DNA of 64,000 bases from Scilla litardierei. Lineage: Eukaryota; Streptophyta; Magnoliopsida; Asparagales; Asparagaceae. The notes under the pieces were generated by a model that was not told the DNA's origin, searched no databases, and was given only the letters and a program-made list of their open reading frames with translations. The stretch lies in contig CM061142.1 of assembly GCA_030789695.1 (NCBI GenBank), positions 605,315,659 through 605,379,658 on the forward strand, read 5' to 3'. Below are positions 24,301 to 35,482 of this stretch, in pieces (the stretch's first letter is position 1; each line of letters opens with the position of its first letter). The position numbers were made by a program, and so were the translations under genes.

Positions 24301-25763
24301 AAATAAACATTCATGGCACAACACATATTGAAGGAAGGCATGAAAAGTAATACCACAAAGAGTGTGCATGAAAAGCATAAAGTATTAATTTTCAAAACCA
24401 AATTTCTCTTTCCCTTTGGCATATCAACAAGATAGGAAAATTGATAATCAAACACCAAGAGTTAGAGAAATCAACTAATCTATATGCACAACATAATATA
24501 AATGAAATGCAATGACATATAGAAGAACATAACATGATAGCAATCGAACTGTCATACTCCCACAAAATCATACAAACTATGCAAACTTGGGAGTAGAGGA
24601 CAAACTCACATATATATATGTACAAAAAGTAATCATACAAGCATGGTACCCAAGCAATGAAGTGCAATAAGAGTGAGTAAGCAAGGTGAAAATCAAATAA
24701 AGACTGAGTTTGATTTTTATATAAAGTCGCATGAGAATATGTCATTCCTAATATACGATTCTATATGTGTGTTCATACCATGCCTAGAAATAATCTTAGG
24801 AATCCAAAAGATAGTGATTTGGGATTTTAAGAGGTTGTAGAGGCATGAGTAGGAAGTTGGGATGCACGCTTGTGAAGTGGAACATAAATATTAGCGTGTC
24901 CCGTGTGTGAAACATGCAAATGAGCATTAATTATAACAAGAAAGTTTTAAGCCACATGTTATAAATAATCCACGAAATAAACATATGAGTAAGGATTATG
25001 AATACACAATGCACATCAGTCAAGAATTTGACACGCGTGAAACACATAGACATGAATGACATACAAGACGCACAATATGCAAACATAGGATATGCATGAG
25101 ATAGTCTCAAACACAAAATGACATCTACATGCATCCAACACACATGGATACCAAATGTAAGAATATACTTACAACATTAAGCTCCCCCTACCTTGGTGTA
25201 TCACTTAAGCGCCATCAACTCCATTTGAATGAAAGTCTTTGCAAATCAAGGAGTTGGTAGAGTTGGTATCCCAATGTGGATTGCACCTACAGAACATAAT
25301 TTTGGTATCCAAAAACCTTTTTGGATCCTATGGGTTAGCCAACAAATTTAAAATACAAAATTCAAATAATTGTAACACATATCCTAATGTAATCATACAC
25401 AATGTTTATGTTGTATGTAATCATGTCACTTGTATACATGTGTGTACCAAATGTACCAAAAGTAAATATGTATAATAATACAAAAGCATGACATGCATCA
25501 CATGCAACAAAACATAAATATGAACCAAAGCATGTGTTGCATAAAAATATTAAATATTTTAGACATGAAAATCATAAACACAATGATTTACTAATAAACA
25601 TGCAATGGAAATCAAATTCAATATGAATTTACGTTTCTAACAAACATGAGCATATAAGACCAATATGCAAACAAAAGAATAAATCAATTCTTAACACAAA
25701 TGCTTTGGTACCCATAAAATGAATATAAACTTATGGTACCAAGCAAAGAAGGGTCAACGGAAA
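21323..25763 (-). other. TRG-2 non-coding AT-rich interior (pol absent)
   Basis: About 4.4 kb with only short open frames and no retrotransposon catalytic motif. It is rich in the words ACCAATTGTAAA, ATCATGAG, GCATGA and ACATGCAT. Variants of ACCAATTGTAAA recur at about nine places (21780-24075), and CTCCCCCT-like pyrimidine runs occur near 21380, 21602, 23871 and 25179. It contains the imperfect duplication listed below. It is probably filler or cis-acting sequence rather than decayed pol, because no remnant motif is visible. Confidence 0.7.
23855..24070. repeat. Imperfect internal duplication, copy 1 (copy 2 at 25160-25345)
   Basis: Both copies run from ACTTACAAC...TTAGCTC followed by a pyrimidine run, through CAAGGAGT, TAGGGTAGGCATC or TAGAGTTGGTATC, to TTGGTATCCAAAAAC and CTTTTTGGATCC. 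They differ by substitutions and small indels, so the duplication is old. Confidence 0.65.
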
Positions 25764-27443
25764 CTAACCCTTCGGAAACCAAGTCCAAGAGGACCGTGAT
25801 TTTCCAACATAATCATCATTCATAATTATATCATTAATATAAGATTGCACATACATATCCTTAGCATGATTGCTAGTATTCTTCGGACCCCAAATAGTGT
25901 ATGATTTGGGTATCCTCTTCCTAGTGGTTGCATGCACAAAAGGTTGATCTCTACGTGGTGCATGTGGCCTAGGAACATGAGATCTAGCAAGAGCATGAGG
26001 ATATGTGTATGGAACATTGTGTTGTGCTAAAGCATGATGATGGGCATATGGTCCATGGTGTGGTGTTGCATACATACGTGGATGAATATGAGGTGTGTAT
26101 GCATGAGGATGATCATGAGAATAAGCATGCATATGTGGATGTGATGTGTGATCATAAGCATGTGAAGGTGCATGAGCATGAGTACGTGCATGAGAGTGTC
26201 TCAAATGAGTGTTTGCACGTGCTCGTGTGGAACATAAAAACCATCATTCATGTGAACATGTGGAGTAGGAGGTGTGTTCCTACGTGGCATAGTATTGGTG
26301 TACATGAATGCATGACCCTTCTTTGGAGGTCCACCCAAAGTGGGTTTCTTTCCAAAGGAGGGAGGAATAGGAGTGGTGGTTTCCTTAGTAGTAGAACTAC
26401 AAAAGTTGTTATAGACACCACTCGTGGATGCACCGGAGGATGGCCTCACAAAATCTATAGTTACTTCACTATAGGAGGTGCGTGCATTGGATGCACTTGC
26501 CTTAAAATAACCAAGGCCAACACGATGGTTTGTCGGTAGTTGATTCTTTAGCAAATCATCCAAATTGTCCTTTCCCTTGTTGAATCTCTCAACAATGGAG
26601 GACATGAGCTCATATTTCTTCGAAATTGAAGAAATAGTATCATCCAAGGTGGATGCATGTGTGGTGAGCTCGTGCACTTGGGATTTGAGATCCTCATTCT
26701 CAATTCCCAAACAAGTGTTTTGAGATTGAAGATTTTCAATCTCAAGATCGTTACTATCCACAATGGAAACACGATCAAGTTGAGATTTGAGGGACTCCAC
26801 CTCATTTCTCAACATGCCATTTTGAGTAAGCAAACTTGCTTTCTCAATAGGGAGTGTCTCACAATGGTGTCATTGTTAGAGGTGCTACATGAAGATGTGT
26901 TAGAGAGACTAGCAATCTTATTCTTAGCATCACAATATTTATGCATAAGCTTTTGATATTTATCAAATAATTGCTTAAGTTCAATTTTAAGATCTTCTAT
27001 TGTTACCTCTTCATTGTCGCTATCACTTTCACTTGAATCGCTTGATTCGTCACTAGAGTCGTCCTCTCATGCCATCAAACACATGAATGAATCTCTTTCA
27101 TCATTGGAGGAAGAACACTCCGAGGTGGACTCTTCTTGCTCCGCTAGCATGTGCCATATTTGATATGCCGTTGTTACCTTGGACACACGCATAAGAATAT
27201 CATAAGTTAAAAAATCAAGCAAGATATTCATTACCTCTTCATGTTTCTTCACCAATTTTTTTGCTCATTTGTCCACTTATGTACGGTAGTGGTAGGTGCG
27301 CGAAAGGGCTTCTCCACAAGCTTCCAAAAATCCTCATCGATGGATTGAATATAAGCCTTCATCTTCACACACCAAATTTGATAATTGGGCCCAAGGAGAT
27401 ATGGTGGAAAAGGCTTTCGTGTGTTGTTGTTGTTGGTTGCCAT
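25764..27443 (-). pseudogene. TRG-2 gag with internal deletion and frame breaks
   Basis: Starts MATNNNNTRKPFPPYLLGPN at 27443, the copia-type Gag opening. After YIQSIDEDFWKLVEKPF the frame breaks and resumes with YQIWHMLAEQEES, then passes directly to the acidic SSNDERDSFMCLMA block. The second half of the UBN2 region and the zinc knuckle present in TRG-1 are missing. The coiled-coil segment (26833-26540) and the conserved block SNARTS-x-S-x-VTIDFVRPSS remain. The tail (26204-25764) has about 24 histidines in its first 88 residues, then KRIPKSYTIWGPKN. A stop follows FMCLMA (27064-27066), and further breaks lie near 26830 and 26200. The protein could not bind RNA through a CCHC knuckle. Confidence 0.78.
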
Positions 27444-27455
27444 AGCTATTACCTC

Positions 27456-27468
27456 GCTCTGATACCAA
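27456..27468 (-). other. TRG-2 primer-binding site (initiator tRNA-Met type)
   Basis: The plus strand reads GCTCTGATACCAA, complement of TTGGTATCAGAGC, which pairs with the 3' end of plant initiator tRNA-Met. One base separates it from the LTR. Confidence 0.88.
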
Positions 27469-27469
27469 G

Positions 27470-29576
27470 TGTAGTGACCCTGTGCTATGAGGAATAAACA
27501 CTAGAGTGGGGTAAATAGTGTTTTTATAGAATTATAAGGAATTTACGCCAAATAAAACCCTACTTAACCAACAAATACGGAATATAAGAAATGATCAACA
27601 ACCCAAGCAAGAATGCAATGCTAACATGCAAAGTACCCTGGTTCGGTGCCACCCAAGTCTCCCCGACTTGTTACCGGTGCCCTAATCCAGCAACACCCGG
27701 ATCCCCTCCGGATACTCTAGTAAAACCACTAGAGCTTCCTTTAGCCCACTTGTGGAAACCCCACAAGTGCAATCGACCTACAATCGATGTTCGTGTATCC
27801 CACAACCCGGGAACAGGCAAAGTACCTTAATCCCACAACCTGTGACTAAGCACACTCTCACAAATCGAGAGCAAAATGAAATCTTGACTCCCACAACTTG
27901 GGATCAAGCCAATCCTCTCACCACCGTGAGTATACAATAAATATGAAGAATAAAGAATGAAATATAAAACTTCTTACCACAAAATCATATGCCTTGAGAA
28001 ATACTTACCAATATAGGGCAAGAATGGATTTTGAGGAAGATGAGATCACCAAACCCTAGCTCCACCAAGATGAGTAGCAATAGATGGCTAGGATGGAGAG
28101 GGAGACTTGGATTCAAGCTCTTAGCTTGAGAAGCTCACAAGGAATGAGAATCTCTCTTGAGGAATTAGTGCTCAATGAGTAAGGGAGGGATTCTTGTGAG
28201 ATGAGAGAGCTTGGAATTGGAGTTGAATGGCTCTTCTCAAAGGCGTGAAAATGTCTCTAATTTCAGCCTTGGATCCCTGGTTAGAAGCACTCAAACTTAT
28301 ATAGGGAAGAGACAAAACGGTCACAAAAATCGTGGCATTAAATGCCCCAACGGCTCTATTCAGAAGCTGCTTAATCGGTCTAAGAAGGATCACTGACCGA
28401 TTAGTTTGGTAACTAGTCAGTCGGTGAACCTTCTTGGACCGACTAGAAGGAAGACATCGAAGATAGTGAATTCCAAAGATATTAGAACTAGTCGGTCTAA
28501 GAAGAAACATCAACCGACTAGTTTGACAACTAGTCGGTCGGTGAACCTTCTTGGACCGACTAATTAGTCAACAGTAAAGAAGTCAAATTTCACTAGGAGA
28601 ACTAGTCGGTCTGAGAAGAAACAACAACAGACTAGATCGTCGTTTAGTCGGTCGGTGAGCCTTCTTGGACCAACTAATAGGTCAACAAATGGTCTAGAAT
28701 TGATTAGGATAACTAGTCGGTCTGAGAAGGATTTCCAACCGATTAGATCGTCATCTAGTCGGTCGGTGAACCTTCTTGGACCGACTAAATGATCAACAGT
28801 GAATGGGCTGAATAAAGAAAGGATATCTAGTCGATTCAAGAGGAATTTCCAACCGACTAGATCGTCATCTAGTCGGTTGGTTCTTATACTTGAACCAACT
28901 AAGATGCATACGAAGCCGAGGAATGAAGCGATAAGCTTCGGGAAAGTTTCTAATGGCTTCTAAGGCAATCCTAGAGATACGATAAGAAATTTATGAAGAT
29001 TTCTAGGCAAGTACTACTCAAGGCTTAACATTCTACTGAACCGAAGCTAGAAGACAATAAAAGTAAACACGACAAACCGTCTTCAAAGCTTCAACATGAA
29101 GATTCTGAATCCCTCGACTTCAATAATACTCCTTGAGCTTCAACGAAGCTTCAGGCACAACGATCACGCGTTCTGAGGAAGTCTTGGGACGTCGCTTGAG
29201 ATGAACAACGAACTTTGGCGAAGATCTCCATAATTCTTCGTGGACTTGAGTCTTTTAGTTGAATGACTTGAATATCTTCAACGTCATGGTCTTCGAAGAT
29301 TTTGAATCATCCATTCCTTTCTTCTCTTTGGATTGAATCTCCATTCATTTGTTGATGCCATTGGCTTGAGGTTTGAAGTAGCCTTTGAGTTCTTCAAGCC
29401 AATACTTCACCTTTGTTGATCTACCAAGTCCTCCACTTGAATCAACACGTGTAGTCACTTTTGATCTTCTTGAATCTAATTGGTGACTTTTTAGCTAACT
29501 GCAATCACAAGAGTTAGTCACAATGATTTGTGTTTAATCATCATCAAAATCAAGGTGGAGAGTCCAATACTCAACA
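27470..29576 (-). repeat. TRG-2 right LTR (5' LTR), 2107 bp
   Basis: Same length and ends as the left copy (TGTAGTGACCC ... CAATACTCAACA). Differences are scattered single bases. The palindromic minisatellite is at about 28370-28905. Confidence 0.93.
28370..28905. repeat. Palindromic minisatellite in the TRG-2 right LTR
   Basis: Copy of the array at 20090-20640, with single-base changes such as CAACAGACTAG for CAACCGACTAG. Confidence 0.85.
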
Positions 29577-30158
29577 TATCATGCCAAAGTAAAAACTTGG
29601 CTGATATCGGGCACTTCAGGTGCTCCGTCAAGTTAACTTCCTCTCTCCGAATCTTTGTATGGTAGAGGCCTGATGAAAGGCTCCCAAAACGTTCAAGTAC
29701 GGATTTTACTCCTTTTTCTTGAGACGTTACATACAATAATTCTTTTTCATTTACATTTGATGTTTCCAAATGGAATCTATTTAAGCGGATATCCTTCAAA
29801 CTTAGTAAGTTTTGTTTGGAGTTCGGAGAGAATAGTGCATCTTTTATTTTAATTTTCGTTCCATTAGGGAGCAACAAGGTTGCATTCCCAGAACCTCCAA
29901 TTATATTCGATGACCCTGAAATTGTATTTACAGGGCTTTTGTATGGTATAATGTTATGAAAATAGCACTTATCTGAAGGATCGTATGTGTCGAAGCACTG
30001 TCTACCAAGCAGTCATGATAGGGATCCATATATAAAGATGAATAAAACATTTGCATTTCAGGAACATAAACTTTATTCATTCAAATTCAAATTACCTAAT
30101 ATGAAAGATCTCATAACATGAAATGTTCTAAACAATTTACTAAGATAAAAATAGAAAG

Positions 30159-31117
30159 CTAATCTAGCAGGTCATCATTTTCGAAGTCGTCAGCTGTGAA
30201 CTTGACTGGAGCATCAGATGTCACCAGGTTTGTTTCAGCTTTCTTTTTCTTGTTTTCTTTATACAGTTCCTGGAGATGCTGCGGAGTTCGGTACACTCTG
30301 GACCAGTGGCCTTTCATGCCACAACTATGGCACTGGTCTTCCCAATCCCTTTTGGGTGGGGGTGCATCATTCTTCTTGTTGTCATTTTTGCGCCAGGTGA
30401 ACTTACGCTTTCCTTCATTTCTACGCTGTTGGACTTGGCCATTAGCCCTTTTGTTCTATCCCACTTTCTGTGGTCTTTCTTTTCTTTTGTTGTCTCTCTT
30501 CTTTTGAGAAGATGAGGCATTATGAGCTTCTGGGAGGGGGCAGTGCCAGGAGGCGCATGTTGTGAGTGGCGATGAGAAGCTCTCTGTTTTGTTCAGCCAT
30601 GAGTAAACATGACAACAGCTCAGAGTACTTGGTGAACTTTCGTTCACAGTATTGCTGCTTATGTATCGCATCTTTCTAATGGAAAGACGTGTACGTCTTT
30701 TCCAGCATGCAACCTTCTGAGACTTTTCACCACACCACTTCAGGCGTGAGGTGATGCTAAAAAGAGCTGAGTTGTACTCAGCTATGGACTTAAAGTCCTG
30801 CAGTCTCAGGTTCTCCCACTCGTATTGTGCCCTTGGTAACATAACATCTTTCTGATGTTTATACCTGTTCTCAAGGGCAGTCCATAGCTCAAATGATCGT
30901 CGACCATAAGGTATTCAGCCTTTAGGGTCTTGCCCACATGGCGACAAATATAGATAATGGCTTGCGCCTTTTCTATATCACTTATATTTTCATTCTTGGT
31001 CATAGCAGAAATGAGGGACTTAGCCCGCAGATGGAACTTCGCATCGACCTGACAGCTCAGATAGTTTCTCCCTGATGCATCCAATACTTAGAAATCGACA
31101 CTTGCGATTTTAGCCAT
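30159..31117 (-). pseudogene. Cop-A gag, broken
   Basis: Homologous along its length to the intact Cop-B gag at 57838. Segments such as DASGRNYLS, HLRAKSLIS, DIEKAQAIIYI and SIAEYNSALFSITSRLKWCGEK are clear, and the Cys-His zinc knuckle region lies near 30310-30350 on the minus strand. A deletion and frameshift follow KAEYLMVDDHLSYG, and another lies near the zinc-knuckle lead-in. The stop codon (30159-30161, after DLLD) sits at the same place as in Cop-B, and gag is separated from pol by about 130 bp in both copies. Confidence 0.8.
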
Positions 31118-31211
31118 TTTATCTAGCAGAGCATAAATTTGCATGAATTAATAATTTAAACAATAAACATTTTCATGCAGAGTCAATTTTTATATGAAGA
31201 GCTAATTGCGT

Positions 31212-31471
31212 GGATCGGCCAGTCCCACATAAATAAAAAGTCCAAAGTCCATTACAATCCATATTGCTCAAATGAAAGCTTTTTAAAAAGAAATTACAAC
31301 TTTGAAAACCCCGTGGGTCCCATATAAGATCTTCAACTTTAATTGTGGCATACATCTCCATGGAAAGTTGTCTTCGGTCTTAGACATTTACATAAATTCA
31401 TCGCTACAATTTCTCTCAAACGTAAAAGAAAAGTGCAGGAAAATAAAATGTTGGACTTAAATAGCCGATCC
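31212..31471 (-). other. Cop-A pre-gag leader with long-range inverted repeat
   Basis: GGATCGGCCAGTCCCAC at 31212-31228 is matched in inverted form by GGACTTAAATAGCCGATCC at 31453-31471. Cop-B has an equivalent pair at 57490-57510 and 57729-57745. Confidence 0.55.
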
Positions 31472-31589
31472 AAAGCCGTAATTAGCCATCCATGCAAAAA
31501 TTTGTGCTCATCAAACATTTTCAGTAGACATTTTCATCACAGGCATCACATGCATTTATATTCGCAGAAAGGAATAAAAAATTTAATTA

Positions 31590-31681
31590 CTTAATAATTA
31601 TTGGACCACTGGGCAACGTCATACACCGTTAGGTTAGCTGACTAACGACAGAGCGGTCGCATGATCTTCCTAATTATTAAG
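31590..31681 (-). other. Conserved 92-nt stem-closed element in the Cop-A leader
   Basis: Bounded by CTTAATAATTA and TAATTATTAAG, a perfect 11-bp inverted repeat. It encloses a second inverted repeat (CGTTAG...CTAACG) and the block GCGACCGCTCTG...TGTATGACGTTGCCCAGTGG. On the coding strand it differs from 57290-57381 of Cop-B at about five of 92 positions, with no length change. Confidence 0.7.
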
Positions 31682-32034
31682 TTTTAATATTTGCACAACC
31701 AAACATAGTTTATCCACAGAATAAGCCAAAATGATGTGAAGCATATACTTATGATCCTACAAAGGTATCATTTAATGCAAGGGTTGTACTAGTTGGATTT
31801 ATTCAAAGAGATTGAAAAAGAGACCAAAAATATAACATGTTCTTCATAAAAGGAAGAAATTTTCCTTTTTAAATTATCCCCAATTAATCCCAAATGTCCC
31901 CAAATGTCCCCTTATTTTATCATGATTTTTCATGAATTTTTAGGCCCCCAAATACCTCTTTTAATCATTTTTAGCCCCCTAAAAAGCCTTTTAAAGCTTA
32001 TTTTAGCCCTCCCCCTTTTTCGGAAAAGAAAACT

Positions 32035-32770
32035 GTCATGTGGGCCTGAAGCCCACAGTGTGGCTGCGGGCTTCAGACCCGCAGTCTAAATTTTTTGTGT
32101 GAAAAATAGGCATGCGGGCCTGAGGCCCGCAATTTTCCTGCGGGCGTCAGGCCGCAAGGCTTAAGAATTTTTTTATGTTTTTGTTTCATGGGCTTCAGGC
32201 CCAGAAAATGGGGATTAGTGTTTGAGGGGCGACGGATAGGGCTAGCCTCCGCCGCCCCTCGAACTGCGGCCGCCTTGCGGCGGCTAGGGGCAGGCGCCCT
32301 CCTCGTCGGAGCGGGGGGGTTGTAATCGGCAGCCCCCCTTTCGCCGTAGCGAGGGGGAAGGGGTATATACGATGCCCCCTCGTCAGAGCGGGGGGGGATG
32401 GAATCGGTGGCAGCCCCCCTCGCTTCAGGGGGTTTTAACCGGCGGCAGCTTGAACGCCACCCCCCCTTGGGGGGAACTGCGGCACCCCCTTTGGGAGGAA
32501 TGATCTGATGACTTGAGCACCGCCCCCTCCATCGGGGGGAGGGACGGCGGTGCCCCCCTTCGGGGGGGAATACCAGTAGCCTGAGTGCAGCCCCCCTTCA
32601 GGGGATGGCGATGCCCCCTTGGGGGGATTACGGTGGCCTGAGCGCCGCCCCCCTTCGAGGGGACGGCGGTGTCCCCCTTCAGGGGGAGTTCCAATGGTGG
32701 CCAGAGCATCGCCCCCCTTCGGGGGGGACGATTGGCGTTGACAACAGCCCTCCCTTGCTTCAAGCGGGGT
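32035..32770 (-). repeat. Hairpin and G/C-palindrome array in the Cop-A leader
   Basis: At 32035-32200 GGGCCTGAAGCCCAC-type units alternate with their inverted forms. At 32220-32720 C-runs and G-runs alternate with short spacers (for example CCCCCCTTCGGGGGG), giving a series of very stable potential hairpins. The order (palindromes next to the primer site, then GGGCCTGAAGCCC units, then an AT-rich part and gag) is the same as in Cop-B. Confidence 0.7.
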
Positions 32771-32775
32771 GGTGG

Positions 32776-33411
32776 TGAAGGGTTTTGGCAGACCCTTAGG
32801 GCTCAAATCTATGCCCGTCCTACGTCAAACGGACTACAACGGGAAAAAAAGCACAGCGGAAAAACATTAAACATGCTAAACATTTTAGTGAACCCTAAAG
32901 AGAGCCAGAACCTCGCCAAGATCTATGCCAACTTAGGGTGGATCTGACCACCCCAAGAGGGATCTAGCCTACTGCGACATTATTAAAATTATACTAAAAA
33001 CTACTAATTAACATACCCAGAATCTTGGCCTTGGGACAGGCAAGATGTATCGCACCACCTTCTTTCGCACCTTGTAGCCGAGCCGCCTTGCGCCCTCGAA
33101 CCGAACTACCCGAGCCGCCTCCGAGCCGATCTGCCCGAGCCGCCTCCGAGCCAATCACTTGTCGAAGAAAGTTTCACTTGAGCAGACCCGCGTCAAAGAC
33201 GTCTGGATCCAATCCAAACCTCCTCGTAATCTTGCTAGGACCCGACTGGAGGATAAAAAGAACTAGAGAGGAAGAATGATTTAAGTCTAGATCGTGTGTG
33301 CTTAAAAATCAGAAGCTTCACAAATTGTAGACTTGGTGCATGTTTCAATGAGCAGGGCTAACCCCTATTTATATAGGGAGCCGGCCCCTCCCCTCTTACC
33401 ACGAGCAATGT
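32776..33411 (-). repeat. TRG-3 left LTR, truncated to 636 bp
   Basis: Aligns without large gaps to 36906-37541 (TTGGCAGACCCTTAGGGCTC, GAGCCGCCTCCGAGCCGATC, ACCACGAGCAATGT), then similarity stops abruptly. About 1.5 kb of the LTR, which would hold U3 and the adjoining polypurine tract, is missing or replaced. Confidence 0.82.
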
Positions 33412-34153
33412 AACCATTTAGAAGTGCTAAATAGGAACATTCCAGTATCAGGTTGGTTTGACGAATGAGTCATGTCAAGACCCATTTATAGAAGTCTTGA
33501 TGCTGACTTACTCAGTCAAAGCACCTTACACTGTTCTTTCCTTTAACTACATTTAATCCTTTTATTAAGGTATCATATGTAGTTTGATTAACAGTTAATT
33601 TTAACTTGCGTATAATTTGGATCATATCCAATTTTACGCTTCTGAAACCTACATGTAACTATTGATTGGCTATAATATATCGTCAATTCCAAAACAATCA
33701 AATTGAGTCAGAAGCTCTGCATGAAAACTCAAGAATTTATGCAACCAACTCAGACATCCATATCCACAGAAATCAGCCATTCAGAGTAAATCACAATTTT
33801 AAATAAAGCACATTTTCCAAGATATCATTTAACAATGGATTCAATAAAATGAATCAGACTTGTTTATCAAAAATAAACATTGAGTGATTAACACTCAATC
33901 ATTGTTTTAAACCAAGCATCGATACATTTTATTCAAAATAAGAAAAATATCGATCACTTCTTCATCATATCTCTCGAAGTCCTTCTACGGTCCCAGCAGC
34001 AACGATTACTCCGATGCCGACCATCCATTGAACTTCTTCCATCCTCTGCTTCGCTATCAGCCACCTATATACAATACACAGATGTCTTAGTATCTCATAA
34101 CATGTAACAAAGCACTTATATTATAAAGGAATTTTGTACCTGAGGGAGAGGCA
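33412..34153 (-). other. TRG-3 region between gag and the truncated LTR, no gene recognised
   Basis: AT-rich. A short minus-strand frame around 33970-34060 (reading EEVQWMVGIGVIVAAG) is hydrophobic but matches nothing I recognise. There is no protease, integrase or reverse transcriptase. Confidence 0.5.
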
Positions 34154-34951
34154 TCAATATGCCCCTTTTTTCTTTTCTGTAAGGTACACCTTGCAGTTTC
34201 TCTTCCAGTGGCCTATCTTGTGACAGTGAAAACATTCGGATTTTGACGGAGCCCCTTTTGTCTTCTTTACCTTCTTCACTTTGGCTGATTGTGGGACCTG
34301 CCTCTTCTGACCTTTGCCTTTCGGCTGATTTGAAGAAGCAGAGCCAACAATCAACACAGTCGGTTTCTTCTCGATCTCCTCGAACTGCCTAAGCATGTTA
34401 AGGAGACCAGGAAGATCCGTTTCAATACTGTTCATGATGAAACCAGTAATGAATTGTTTGAAGTCCGGGGTTAAATATTTTAGGATGATGTCCACGGCCA
34501 TCTCATTGTCGAGGAGAAAACCCAACTGGGCAGTATCTTTCCCGTACCCGATCATCTTGATGACATGATCTTGTACGGGGCCCGTCTCCATCTTAGTTCC
34601 CCAGAGGTTGCTCGTGGCTTCAAACTTGGCAGCTCTTGACTGCATGCCATATATCTCCTATGCATTCAAAAGCATGCTTTGAACATCTAAATGTTCGTGC
34701 TTCCTTTGCAGGTCGTTGTTCATTGAAGCAAGAGTAAGACACCTGGCCTTCTCGGCATCCCTCTGGTACTGCTTATTGACTTTCTTTTGTTCGTGGGTTG
34801 CATATTTGTCAGGCTTCTCCGGAGCGTCCTCGAACAGCACATATCATATCCCAGCTAGTGAGAGGACTAACTTAATATTCCTTAGCCAATCTTTATAGTT
34901 AGTCCCGTCAAGCACGTTCTTTTCAATCATGTACTTCAGACCCGACTCCAT
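34154..34951 (-). pseudogene. TRG-3 gag (Ty1/copia, with CCHC zinc knuckle), two stops
   Basis: Starts at the ATG 34949-34951 (MESGLKYMIEKNVLDGTNYK), the usual copia Gag opening. It continues through WLRNIKLVLSLAG, a Gag middle with ARCLTLASMNNDLQRKHE, and LLNMLRQFEEIEKKPTVLIVG, ending with a basic stretch and a zinc knuckle CFHCHKIGHWKRNC near the C-terminus. One frame runs throughout but has stops at 34844-34846 and 34658-34660. The normal continuation into protease is absent: a stop follows KKKGAY. With so few breaks it may have been functional fairly recently. Confidence 0.82.
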
Positions 34952-35286
34952 TCTGCATTTAAATAGATATTTAATTAGCATATGTTCGTTTTACAGTTTA
35001 AATAGTTTTTATTAAACTATATTCTCCCACTAATTTTAAGAATTAAAGCCATAATAATAAACAATTTATTACATAAAATATTTGTGGGAGAGGGATCCGA
35101 CTACCCTGAGTCTGACAACCTTGAGTGTAGCTCAACAAGTTGTCCGACTCTGCAGTCGGTAGACGAACTCTTCACCAATCATATAAATATGAATCACTAT
35201 GAGTTTTACCCCGAGTCATTTATGATCATGAGTGTGCTCATCCAAATCACAATGACTAGCCTAGTCAGACCCTTGTTTTTGCGTCC

Positions 35287-35482
35287 AACCTGACTTACGA
35301 CGCCGCTCGGTGTATGCATGACATGTAGGTTTGGGTCAGGACTAAACTTGCATCAATGACTCAACTTACGCCGGCGCTCCGTGTATTCATGACACGACAG
35401 TTTGGGTATAAGTCTAGACTACATCATTGGCTCAGCTTACGCCGACGCTCGGTGTATTCATGACACGATGGTTTGGGTCAAG
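35287..35482. repeat. Tandem repeat of about 65 bp, three copies
   Basis: Units contain CTTACGCCGACGCTCGGTG then TATTCATGACACGA and GGTTTGGGTCAAG, with single-base differences. Confidence 0.8.

Larger units (their letters stand above)
19202..29576 (-). mobile_element. TRG-2: complete gag-only copia-type LTR element, 10.4 kb
   Basis: Two 2107-bp LTRs (19202-21308 and 27470-29576) are flanked by TATCA (19197-19201 and 29577-29581). The initiator-tRNA-Met primer site is at 27456-27468 and the polypurine tract at 21309-21322, both on the minus strand, so all ends are intact. The interior holds a damaged gag (25764-27443) and 4.4 kb of AT-rich non-coding DNA where pol should be. This is the layout described for TR-GAG-type non-autonomous elements. 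Joining the flanks restores Cop-A pol exactly at the integrase motif LWHDRLGH, as in Cop-B. The LTRs look only a few percent different, so it is far younger than its host. Confidence 0.92.
13079..30029 (-). pseudogene. Cop-A pol (protease-integrase-RT-RNase H), fragmented by insertions and mutations
   Basis: The pol start matches that of Cop-B (MDPYHDCLVDS region, 30029 downwards), continuing to 29582 and resuming at 19196 after TRG-2, then to 17207 and from 14075 to 13079 after the solo LTR. Recognisable pieces are the integrase zinc finger and core (DRLGHTGSVMMHRIL, PHVHTQNGLSESLIKRL), the reverse transcriptase (YKARLVAQGFSQRPGIDYEE, YGLKQSRQMWYNRLSEFL) and RNase H plus tail (QTGYVFTHGG, KHISPKFFWTHQLQRDG, LPTATFRKFVQKIGMRRL). 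Frames shift several times (for instance 17996-17646 against 17695-17087) and stops occur, so no functional product is expected. An intact-looking relative is the Cop-B pol. Confidence 0.85.

Noticed and set aside
25826..26183. Plus-strand His- and Val-rich frame opposite the TRG-2 gag tail
   Set aside because: Mirror of the His-rich codons (CAT/CAC against ATG/GTG) of the real minus-strand gag.
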